Origin: Clavaria fumosa
Lineage: Eukaryota; Basidiomycota; Agaricomycetes; Agaricales; Clavariaceae
Length of the DNA: 64,000 nt
NCBI GenBank assembly: GCA_951802425.1
Contig: OX637804.1
Coordinates: 682,001 to 746,000, forward strand
Direction of reading: 5' to 3'
The position numbers were made by a program, and so were the translations under genes. Of this stretch, positions 11,154 through 21,124 are shown one piece after another. How positions within the stretch are numbered: the first letter of the stretch is position 1; every line of letters starts with the position of its first letter. Below the pieces are notes generated by a model, which had not been told where the DNA came from, did no database searches, and was given only the letters and a program-made list of their open reading frames with translations.

Positions 11154-12805
11154 TACCTCGATTGCCCGTCTCACATGTGTGCGGGAGGCAATCTGCTCGT
11201 CTAGGCCCCCATGGGTGTCTCTTGATTGGACTTCACCCCTTTGCTGCCACCGTGTACAGGACGAATATGTAACCTTCTGCTACTCACAACATGACAAAGG
11301 TTCGCGCTTGACATATCACTGGTGATTTCGTGCTTGCGTTGTATGTTGCTGATTCTTCATATGGTTAGTAGGAATCACATTTATACCCGGCATTCAGACA
11401 TTTGTGACCAATTACCTCAAGGACGTTGCAAAAGAATTTCTCACATACAGTAACGAATTTGGAGCCTAGGAGAGTGAAGGTGTTCCTGCAAACCTCATCC
11501 TCGCCGACCTCTTCCTACATGCTCGCATGAGCTGCCTCTGTTACTTGTCGTTGTTGCTGTCGATGTCGTCGATGTCATCGTCGCAGGTACTCACATCCGA
11601 GGCCCCGTCTCCACACTTTCAGCTGGGGCGGCGACAGAGTGTGGGACTCTGGATGGCGTACATGATATTGGGGGCGAATTTGGAACTGGAACTAGACCAG
11701 CGGGAGGTCTGAAGTGCTGCAGTGCGATGCGAGATCCAGGACAAAGTTAGGGATCTGGAAACCAACCAAATCGTGAGATGTCCGGACAGACATGATCACT
11801 ATTTCATATACTAAAAGGCAATCGTGCCAACACGGAGTTTCGGTGCCTTGACACCCCGTTCTTTGAAATCGAGCTCCGGAATGGGTCTGTGCAAGTGCGA
11901 TATTGAACAACCATGTGGATGTACTGTGGGATTTAGTCAGATCTTGTATTGAATGATACCTCGTTACCCTTCTTGGGACTATGTGTACCGCATCGTGAAG
12001 ACGCATCGGCCTGTCATGAGCCACGATATTTTGAGGGAAATCACTGCGGCGTTGCGCCAGCATCCACACACCTGCATTCGCTCGTGCAGACGGTTCGCGA
12101 GTGTCGCGCAGATGCTTGAGTCAACCTTCTTCGTGACGAGCTTGTCCCTCTTCACCGTCGTCGTCGGCCAGTTCGGCCGGCTCTCGCGACGCGCTCGCGT
12201 ACCCACACCCACACCCACACCCACAAACCCACACACGGCGGAAGGTTTGCAGCTCTGCCAAAGGCTGGATGGTCGAGGGAATCCCTGAAGCTACCGAGTG
12301 GGACAGGGCTGAGTGAAGGTGATGGGTCACAAGGAAAGTGTCGGCGCAGGGTTCAGCGAGGGGAAGTTTTGCAAAACGTTCCACCATTGTTGAAGAAGTC
12401 GTCCCGTCAGAGGTAGTGCGACCTACGCATTCGCTGCTGCCACACAGCATAGAGCGCCGGCCGCACAAGGTAGCCTAGGGTTATCAATCCCATCAAAAGG
12501 TCGCCTTTTTATACCTGGTCGTTGATAACATTCGGCTCACCACGAGATGCCGTCCGGGCTCCCTGAGGGTGCATAACAGTTGCAGAGAAAGAGAACAACA
12601 GACTGAAAGTTGAGCGAGAGAGAGGCTTTTGATTGATGCCCTATTCCTTGGGACTATGCTGGGATAGTGCGGAGGTAGCCGCGGCCCAGACCCAGGGATG
12701 CCATCCCCGGATCAGGACTATGATTTCCCATGTCCACGCGGTTGGTGATAACGGAGTGACAAGGTACAGCTTTGTGGGAAACGCTCTTCTCTCTTGACGG
12801 CGACA
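11154..12805. other. Upstream block of member 5
   Basis: A full-length copy of the duplicated block. The reverse TATA box reads TATAAAAA on the complement at 12506-12513. A CCCACA microsatellite (about 12202-12235) sits where other copies have CCAGAC or CCCACA runs of different length, so this tract varies in length between units. The complement frame RERLHERMQ is intact near 12070-12110. No additional gene seen. Confidence 0.55.
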
Positions 12806-14401
12806 ATGTGCTCGCAATGGGTGGCTCTGGCGATGTCTACTGTTGCGATCCAAGCAACAGTTGCGAAACCATTAGCACCACCAACCACTGGGTGGCTGTT
12901 CACCTACTTTGGTGACCCATTTATCTTTCCATTAACGGCCACGCAATGTGAACCGTTCAACTTTTTCTACAACACGACGAAGGAAGCCATCTTTAACTTT
13001 TATGACGCAACAAATTTGATCACTCTTCTCTACATTGATATCCCCAAAGGCGTTGGTTATTTGGAATGGATTTGCAACGTTCCCGCCGGTTTCGAATTCA
13101 TTATGGACGGGTTCTTTGGTTACATCGTCCAATCTGGGTCGTCGTCGGCTTGCTTGGGGGATGTCACAACAACTTATTCCCTTCTTACTTACTCCACGAC
13201 TAATTTTGCATCCTACACTCGAACCGCTTCCTTTCCAACCACTTCCCTCGCCACAGTCTCTTTGTATGTCTCCTTTCCCGTGTCCGCTGCTTGTACCTGA
13301 CCCAACCATTATCAGACCTACCACCACCTTTCCCACAGGCACATTCTCGACCATCACCCTCAAGTACGACTCCGTTCTTTCAGTTTTCACACAACATACT
13401 AATCGACTCAATAGCCCAAACCTGGCTGTCACACCGACTTCTTCCACGAGCTCGCCGCCCTCGTCAACCTCACCATTGTCCTCACCAACAACGCTCTCTT
13501 CCCCCAAATCACGCAATGCTGCGGTTGCTGGGGGTGTCGTCGGCGCAGTAGCCTTTTTTCTACTCATCCTCACTCTTATCTTCTGGTGGAGGCGTAGACG
13601 TTCGGTTTTAGCAAGAGCATCTTCTCCCATCGATCCTCAACCCGCGTCTATCTCAGGATTGGCGACAGGCGAGTTGGAGTCTACGGACCTCTCATCACCA
13701 TTCCGGTCTTCTGGTGCGTTCATCATATCCACCCACCTATACCCTCAACTATACGGGACCTTTGTCAGCCGACCCTCGCAATCACAGGACTGAACCCACG
13801 TCTGATAATCCCATTGTCGTTCAGATGACGGGCACTCCTGCGGCCCATGTGTACCCCATAGGTAAGGTTTCCTCTTTTCCGTTGGAGCGTGGGGCTCAAA
13901 AAATATCGCAACACGCACTCCCCTTTTGCTGCTCTAGTCGGCCAGAGGACGGCCCAAGGCATCACCACACCCTTGGAACCCGAGTCCGTCCTTCCATCAC
14001 AACGCCCACGAGAACCTCCGGGTAGTGGACCCCAAGCTCCCTTCCCCAAATCAGTCCCAGAATTTGCATCTCCCGCATTGCCGACCGCTGACCCGCAACC
14101 ACCACCATCCGCCCAGCCATCGGATGCCGTCACCCATACAGCACAAGTGACAGCACTGCCGGATGCAACGCCACTGCTCCAGCCGCCCTTGACGAGCGGG
14201 ACTCAGGAGGATCCCCCTGACCTTGCGGCTGTTCTAGGGGTCATTTCGCGGGCGCGGTTGAGCGCGCGGGAAAGACAGATAGTTGCCTCTGTCAACAATC
14301 TACTCGCCCCAGAGCCATCAGCACCTCCTGATCTGACAAGGCAGAACACGACGGCATCTCCACCGCCGCCCTATTCAGGATCATACCCAACGTTTCTGTA
14401 A
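12806..14401 (+). CDS. Member 5: type I membrane protein, type A3, PPPY tail with lost stop
   Basis: Five exons: 12806-13263, 13316-13363, 13415-13713, 13769-13861 and 13938-14401. They sum to 1362 nt, 453 aa. Signal peptide MCSQWVALAMSTVAIQATVA; cysteines in TATQCEPF, EWICNVPAG and SSSACLG; short stalk; TM AGGVVGAVAFFLLILTLIFW followed by WRRRR. Exon 4 is 39-45 nt shorter than in members 3, 9 and 11, having lost the AEFLRG...LSP segment in frame. The tail keeps LDLAAVLGVISRARLS and SPPPPYSG. A roughly 9-10 bp deletion removed the usual TGA after PPPYSG, adding SYPTFL, so PPPY is no longer at the extreme C-terminus. Confidence 0.85.
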
Positions 14402-14654
14402 GAGCATGCAAAGGGGGTGGATAAGGCTGACGACGCTTTGTGTGCTTATCGCAAGGTCTCATGTACTGTATTCAAGCTCACTTGGTAGGAGTTCTTTGTA
14501 TATTGTAGCGTACTCGGTATTTGGGAAATTGCAGTGATCAATGACTTCATATGCAGTGCAAGGCCGGATAGTCGATTGAGTCCTCCCAGAAACAGAGAAA
14601 TACACCATCGCAATGTCCGAATCTCTTGATGTTAAGATGAGCAAAGAGATCGAC

Positions 14655-15055
14655 ATCTCAAAAGTTTGTAACCATAATCACCACTACAAATGCTTCGTAT
14701 GTCTCATGTACCGATCTACTGCGAGTCCTGCCTGACCCAACGATTATCAGACCTACCACCGCCTTTCCCATAGGCCATGACTCTCGTTCCAAACAACATA
14801 CTAATCGACTCAACAACCCAAATCTAACGTCTACAACATTACTGCGTACAACATACATCATCCTGGCCTGACCTGTCAAATAGCACAACCTCTACCGCAC
14901 CTCAGGCTGCCAAAAATCCGGCTGCGCAAGTCTTCGGATAGTGGGCAACCCCCCATTTTGGCCTCTTGCGCTCTGCGAACTACTACTTTAGCTGTCATAC
15001 TCCAAGTCCCTGGATATCCCAACTAATACGGCACCAGGAACATCGGTGTCACTTG
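14655..15055 (+). pseudogene. Member 6: type B relic
   Basis: Only pieces remain: the end of exon 1 with its donor (CTTCGTATGTCTC), the intron 1 branch and acceptor (CTGACCCAACGATTATCAG), an exon 2 remnant (ACCTACCACCGCCTTTCCCA), and the intron 2 end. The exon 3 to 5 region is missing. Then the exon 6/7 junction follows (CATACATCATCCTGGCCTGACC, then CTGCGCAAGTCTTCGGATAG) and a tail fragment. The loss of the whole ectodomain and TM makes it non-functional. Confidence 0.75.
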
Positions 15056-16148
15056 ACCTCTTCCCCGCCACTGTGTACAGGGTGAATATGTCCTTGAATT
15101 TTTTGTCATCTACAACATGACAAGACACCGGGATCGCACTTTGCATGTCCCTGGTGATTTCATGCTTGCGTTATACATGGTCAAATTTTCAGGTCGCTTG
15201 GTAAGAATTACCTGTTTACCCGGAATTCAGACATCTGTAGTTGTTGATCACTTCAAGGACGCTGCAAAGGAATTTCCTGCGTAGGGTAGCGAATTTAGAG
15301 CCTAGGAGAGTGACGGCGTTCCTGCAAACCTTGTCCCCCGCCAACCTTAGCCTACGCGCTCGCGTGAACTGCCTCTGTCGCTTGTCGCGGTTGCCGTCAA
15401 TGTCTTCGTCGCAGGGACTCACGTCAGAGGACCCGTCTCCACACTTTCAGCTGGGGCGGCGACAGAGTGTGGGGGACTCTGGATGGCGTACATGGCGTTG
15501 GGGGCGAATTTGGAACTGGAACTGGACCAGCGGGAGGTCTCAGGTGCTGTAGTGCGATGCGAGATCCAGGTCAAAGTTAGGGATCTGGAAAACAACCGCT
15601 TCGTGGACATACATGACTACTACTTCACATACTAAAAGGCAATCGTGCCAACACGGAGTTTCGGTGCTTTGACACCCCTCCACAGAATTGTTGCCGGGAT
15701 TGAGCTCCGGAATCTCCGGAATGGGTCTGTACAAGTCGGCGATATCGAACAACCATGTGGATGTGCTGTGAAGTTGAGTCAGATAGTGACACGAAACGAT
15801 CTTGAACTTGAACGATATCTCGTTACCTTTACTTCTTGTGACTATGTGTGCATCGTGAAGTCACATTGGCCATCGTGAGCCACGATATTTGGAGGGAAAT
15901 CACTGCGGCGTTGCGCCCCTGAATCCACACTCCTGCATTCGCGCAGAAGCTTGAGTCGACCTCCTTCGCGACGCGCTTATCGGGGGGTGAGGCAGCAGAG
16001 GCACGATGAGGGACAGTGACAAGGGGGGGAGGGGGGGGGGGGGGGGGCAGCAAGGTGGCAAGGGGAGGGCAGTGAGGTCGAGAGGCAGCGAGGCCGAGAG
16101 GTGGCGAGGCGAGAGGTGGCGACAACGATGTGAGAGAAGAAAAAAAAA
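15056..16148. other. Upstream block of member 7, truncated, ending in poly-G
   Basis: The distal part of the duplicated block is present (15080-15980) but breaks off inside the divergent coil frame near 15985. It is followed by low-complexity purine-rich DNA with a G17 run at 16031-16047, CGAGAGGCAGCGAGGCCGAG-like repeats and an A9 run. The reverse TATA box and the MRRS frame, present in other blocks, are missing here. Confidence 0.6.
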
Positions 16149-16244
16149 GGCTTATGTCAAATCCGGCTTATGCCGAATTTCGAATTTGACATAAGCCTGG
16201 CTTATGTCGAATTTGGCATAAGGCTTATGTCGAATTTGGCATAA
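16149..16244. repeat. Palindromic and tandem repeat replacing the member 7 promoter
   Basis: GGCTTATGTCAAAT at 16149-16162 is perfectly inverted at 16184-16197. Two exact 23-bp direct copies (16199-16221 and 16222-16244) follow, each itself arm-symmetric (TTATG near its start, CATAA at its end). All are variants of one TTATGYCGAATTTGRCATAA core. Strong hairpin potential; probably the end of a mobile element. It lies 66 bp from the member 7 ATG. Confidence 0.8.
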
Positions 16245-16309
16245 ACCAGTTCCAGACACGGCTCAGAGCCCAACTTTGTGGGGAACGCTCCTCTCTCTCG
16301 ACGGCGACA

Positions 16310-17932
16310 ATGTGCTCACAATGGGCAGCTCTGGCTATGTCTGCTATTGCGATTCTATCCGCGGTTGCGAAGCCATTGGCACCACCAACGACGGGGTTGG
16401 TGTACAACTTCACCAATGGCTCAACTATCTATCCATTCACGGCCACGCAATGCGAGCCGTTCGACATTTTCTACAACTCGACGGTGGATGGAGATAGCGT
16501 TGGTTTTTATGACGCAACACTCTCGCACCTCTTTTTCGCCATTACTGTCCCTCAGGGCATTGGTTATTTGGAGTGGATTTGCAACATTCCCGCCGGTTTG
16601 GGATTCAATGCTGGTCAAAATTACATCGTTCAACTTGGATCGTCGTCGGCCTGCTTGGGGAATCTCAATTCAACTTATTCCCTTCTGACTTACCAAACGG
16701 CTAATTTTGCATCCTTCACTCGAAACCCGTCTCTGTCTGCCATTCCCCTCTCCACAAATGCTTTGTATGTCTCCTTTCCCATCCGCTGCTTGTCCTTGAC
16801 CCGACCATTATCAGCCCTATTACTGCCACCTTTCCCACAGGCATATACGCGACCATCACCCTCAAGTACGACTCATTCTTTCAGTTTCCATGCAACTTAC
16901 TAATCAACTCAACAGCCCAAACCTGGCTGTTACGCCGACAACGTCATCACCGTCGTCGTCCTCACCAGTTACTTCTTCCAAGAGCTCGCCGCCCTCGCCA
17001 ACAATGTCCTCACCTTCCACGAGCTCGCCATCACCCTCGCCAACACCTTCTCCCAAATCACGCAATGCCGCGGTTGCTGGTGGTGTCGTCGGCGCAGCAG
17101 CCTTTGTTCTACTCATCGTCGCTCTCTTGCTCTGGCGGAGGCGTAGGAGTTCATTGCAAGCAAGTGCATCTTCTCCCATCGATCCTCCGCCTGCAGCTAT
17201 CTCAGATTTAATAACAAGCGAGCTGGAGCCTACGGACCTCTCATCACCATTCCGGCGTTCTGGTGGGTTCATTGTATCTCTCCCAGTACATGTACCTTCA
17301 TTATTGCGGGACGTTTATCAGGCACAGAGCCTCTTGGCAGGACGCACACGCCCGACGGTGGTGCCGCGATGGCTCCAATGGCAAATAATCACGCGATTGC
17401 AGTACCCATAGGTAAAGTATCCTTTTCCCTTTGCCTCCTGTCAATTCAACATCCACCAGGTGAAGGGCCAGAAGCATCGCCATATGCACCTCCTCTAGTC
17501 AGCCAGAGGCCATCCCAAGGCACCATTACGCCCTTTGTTGCAGAGCCTGCCCTTCCATCACAACGGCCACGCAAACCTCGGAATAATGGACACCAGGCTT
17601 CCGATCCCAGCCCACCCCTCGATCTGCCATCTCGCACACCACCGATCGCCGAGCAACAGCCGCCATACACCCAGTCTTCGAACACTCCTGCTGATGCAGC
17701 ACCGGAGACTTCACGGCCAGATACAGTGCCACTATTCCAGCAGCCCTTGACGAGCGAGACCCAGGGAGGACCCCTTGACTTTACCACCGTTCTGGGGGTC
17801 ATCTCACGCGCGCAGCTGAGCGAGACGGAGAGATTCGCTGCCGTCCGTAACTTGCTTGGTTCGAACCCATCAAGACAACCTGATCTTGCAGGGCAAAGCA
17901 CAATATCTTCACCACCACCATATGATGAGTAG
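16310..17932 (+). CDS. Member 7: type I membrane protein, type A1 with PPPY tail
   Basis: Five exons: 16310-16764, 16815-16865, 16916-17262, 17322-17411 and 17499-17932. They sum to 1377 nt, 458 aa. Signal peptide MCSQWAALAMSAIAILSAVA; ectodomain with sequons NFT, NGS and NST and the three conserved cysteines; stalk of STSSPSPSP type; TM AGGVVGAAAFVLLIVALLLW followed by RRRR. The tail carries GTEPLGRTHTPDGGAAM, PSQRPRKPRNN and LDFTTVLGVISRAQLS, and ends SSPPPYDE. The 87-bp intron 4 is open in frame, so retention would add a Pro-rich insert. The promoter differs from all paralogues: only about 40 bp of the shared proximal sequence is left after the repeat upstream. Confidence 0.87.
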
Positions 17933-19025
17933 ATATCGCGTTGAGTTTTCTGCAATGCGAAGGGGATGCGAAGGCTCATTGTTTTTAGTTGCCTCTAGCA
18001 TACCCAAATTTTGGGCATCAGATGAATTGGCATGACTTGTATATACTCGGGTTTGGTTATTTGTCTTTAAATTCCTTGACACCTAGCCCAAGAGTCACAG
18101 AAAATGTTAGGGTAAGCCTTGCATTCCGGGCTGTACCGCTGAATGGTTCTGCCATATTTGATTTATTGTCTTGAGTGGATGGAATCTTATCAGTGTTGTC
18201 AAGCTGAGCCCCGAGCATGAGATCACGGCAATAGGGCTCTAGGGCTCTCATCTCAAGCTACGTTCGAGTCAAATCTCGCTACCTAATAGTTACATTCTGT
18301 GACTTCGTTCAAACGTTCAAATGCTACTGTTGTTCCCCTGTCCGCAAATTTGCAAACCCAGACGTCGTGGATTTGGCGTGGTACGGGTCTATTAATGCCG
18401 GTGTCTATTATGTCAGTCCAGGTGAATTTCCTTTAACGATCTGCTCTACGAAGGTGGCCGTCCGCCTCGACTCTGCCACTCCTCAACATGTTCGAGGCGA
18501 GACCACAATCGAGAAGATCAGCACTGCCGTCCAAGAATTCAAAGGCACCCCTTATCTGTCTTCTTGTTTGCAGGCGAGCCTGCGACACTCCAAGCCCCGT
18601 CTCGGTTACCGTTCGCAGGCTGTCGTGGGGAAGCAAGCGCAGCGGCCCAACTCGTAATTAACATCTCTGACAACGCAGGACTCGGAATGCGCGTGTCGAC
18701 GCGTCGAACCAATTGAACGCTATAATAGTAGAAATTTGAGCGAGGGCTCAACTCGACAACTCACCTCCTGATACAAAAAAAAAGCATCATACATTCTGCT
18801 ATGTTCATCCACGGAAGTATTTGCACTTTTCTATCTGAGGTTATCAACCTTATGAAAAAAACGCAACAAAAGCACGACGTGAGAAACGCAGTCTGGGAGT
18901 CCGAGGATAACAAAAAACATGCACTTCGCGAACGCAGTGAGGGGAAGGTTTGTAAAACATTCCGCCATTGGTAAAGTGAGTTGATGGAGTCGTCCCAACA
19001 TTGATGTAGCATCAGAGGTAGTCCG
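17933..19025. other. 3' flank of member 7 and upstream block of member 8
   Basis: About 17990-18720 is a 3' linker shared with the flanks of the other A1 members (27.7-28.2 and 38.3-38.8 kb), including GACGTCGTGGATTTGGCGTGG and TGTTCGAGGCGAGACC. Within it, 18540-18710 is an insert shared only with 28.0-28.19 kb. About 18880-19025 is the proximal upstream block. The intervening half of the usual block is absent. Confidence 0.5.
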
Positions 19026-19111
19026 CATCAGGAAAAAGTCTAAGTGCTCAGTACTACTGTAGACCAATATAGTTCTATAAGACTCTAGTAGCTAGTGTTT
19101 TTTCCCTGATG
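19026..19111. mobile_element. 86-bp inverted-repeat miniature element
   Basis: CATCAGGAAAAA at the left end matches the inverted right end TTTTTTCCCTGATG. The element is flanked by CG on both sides, where paralogous blocks (for example 4315-4330, TAGTCCGACCTACGC) have a single CG. This shows a clean insertion with a 2-bp duplication. It has no coding capacity. It splits the divergent MRRS frame near codon 4-5. Confidence 0.82.
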
Positions 19112-19511
19112 CGACCTACGCATTTGCTGCTGCCACACAGCATAGAGCGCCAGCCGCACAAAGTAGCCTAGGGTTATCAATCCCATCAAAAGGTCGCCTT
19201 TTTATATCTGGTCGTCAGAACGGCGTCGATAACGTTCGGCTCATCACGAGATGCCGTCCGGGCTCTCTGAGTGTGCGTAACAGTTGCAGAGAAAGAGAAT
19301 AACAGACTGAAAGTCAAGCGAGAGAGAGGCTTTTGAACGATATTCTACACACCACTGGCATCCTTGGGACTATGCTAGAATAGTGCGAAGGTAGCCGCGG
19401 TCCAGATCCAGGGACGCAATCCCCGGATCAGGACCGCCATCACCCAGTTAGTGATAACGAGTTGATAAGGTACAGCTTTGTGGGGAACGCTCTTCTCTCT
19501 TGACGGCGACA
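19112..19511. other. Proximal upstream region of member 8
   Basis: Contains the MRRS start on the complement, the reverse TATA box (19199-19206, 306 bp from the member 8 ATG), the GATAACGTTCGGCTC element and the shared proximal promoter ending GGGGAACGCTCTTCTCTCTTGACGGCGACA. Confidence 0.5.
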
Positions 19512-21124
19512 ATGCACTCGCAATGGGCAGTTCTGGCGATGTCTGCTATTGCGATTCTAGCAACAATAGCGAAGCCATTGGCACCACCAACGACTGGGTG
19601 GCTGTACAGCTACGAATTTGGCTCATTTATCTTTCCATTTACGGCCACGCAATGCGAGCCGTTCGACATTTTCTACGACTTGACGATTAAAGATTACCTT
19701 TACGTTTTTGACGCAGCACGCTCGCACACTCTTTTCCTCATTGGTGTCCCCAAAGGCACTGGTTATTTGGAATGGATTTGCAACATTCCCGCCGGTATCG
19801 GATTCACTGTGGATCAGAATTTCATCGTCAAAGCTGGGTCATCGTCGGCTTGCTTGGGGAATCTCAACACAACCTATTCCAATCTGTATTACGACACCAC
19901 TGTTTTTGCATCCTACACACGAAACCCTCCCCTGCTCACTTCCCTTCCTTCTTCATCTTTGTATGTCTCCTTTCCCGTCCGCTCCTTGTCACTGACCCAA
20001 CCATTATCAGGCCTACCACGACCTTTCCCACAGGCACATTCTCGACCATTACACTCAAGTACGACTCGTCCTTTCAGTTTCCACACAACTTACTAATCAA
20101 CTCAACAGCCCAAACCTGGCCGTCATACCGACAACGTCACCACCGTCGTCATCCTCACCAGTGACTTCTTCCACGAACTCGCCGCCCTCGCCAACAATGT
20201 CCTCACCTTCCTCGAGCTCGCCGTCGCCTTCGCCAACACCTTCTCACAAATCACGCAATGCTGCGGTGGCTGGTGGCGTCGTCGGCGCAGTAGCCTTTGT
20301 TACACTCATCGTCGCTCTCGTGCTCTGGCGGAGGCGTAGGAGTTCATTCCAAGCAAGTGCATCTTCTCTCATCGATCCTCAACCCGCGTCTATCTCAGGA
20401 TTGGCGACAGGCGAGTTGGAGTCTACGGACCTCTCATCACCATTCCGGCGTTCTGGTGTGTTCATCGTATCTCTCCCAGTACATGTACCTTCATTATTGC
20501 GAGACATTTATCAGGCACAGAACCCCTTGGCAGGATGCACACGCCCGACGGTGGTGCCGCGATGGCTCCAATGGCAAATAATCACGCGATTGCAGTACCC
20601 ATAGGTAAAGTATCCTTTTCCCTTTGCCTCTTGTCAATTCAACATCCACCAGGTGAAGGGCCAGAAGCATCCCCTATGCACCTCCTCTAGTCAGCCAGAG
20701 GCCATCCCAAGACACCATTACGCCCTTTGTTGCAGAGCCTGCCCTTCCATCACAACGGCCACGCAAGCCTCGGAATAATGAACGCCAGTCTTCCCAGCCC
20801 AGTCCACCCCTTGATCTGCCATCTCGCACACCACCGACCGCCGAGCGGCAGCCGCCATACACCCAGTCTTCGAATACCCCTGCTGATGCAGCACCGGAGA
20901 CGTCACGGCCAGATGCAGTGCCACTATTCCAACAGTCTTCGACGAACGAGACCCAGGAAGGACCCCTTGACCTTACCGCCGTTCTGGGGGTCATCTCACG
21001 CGCGCAGCTGAGCGAGATGGACAGACTCACTGCCGTCCGTAACTTGCTTGGTTCGAACCCATCAGGACAACCTGGGCTTGCAAGGCAAAACACAGTATCT
21101 TCGCCACCACCATATGCTGAGTAA
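19512..21124 (+). CDS. Member 8: type I membrane protein, type A1 with PPPY tail
   Basis: Five exons: 19512-19960, 20011-20058, 20109-20455, 20515-20604 and 20691-21124. They sum to 1368 nt, 455 aa. Signal peptide MHSQWAVLAMSAIAILATIA; cysteines in TATQCEPF, EWICNIPAG and SSSACLG; TM AGGVVGAVAFVTLIVALVLW followed by RRRR. The juxtamembrane stretch SGLATGELESTDLSSPF resembles A2/A3 members, whereas the rest of the tail is A1, so this copy looks recombinant inside exon 3. Intron 4 is 86 bp, one base off the other A1 copies, and retention would shift the frame, which supports it being spliced. Tail LDLTAVLGVISRAQLS; end SSPPPYAE. Confidence 0.87.

Noticed and set aside
13378..13630. Complement frames rich in GEDNGE antisense to the stalk
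   Set aside because: Acidic repeats are the mirror of TCN/CCN codons for Ser/Pro in the sense strand.
16023..16047. Long poly-G runs (also 6915-6924 and 35277-35289) as a biological signal
   Set aside because: They may be real but homopolymers of this length are error-prone in assemblies; I give no function to them.
17446..17979. Long complement frames antisense to type A tail exons (for example 177 codons), repeated in members 8, 10 and 23
   Set aside because: They recur only because the sense exon is conserved. They have no splice support or domain, and their codon pattern mirrors the Pro/Ser-rich sense strand.
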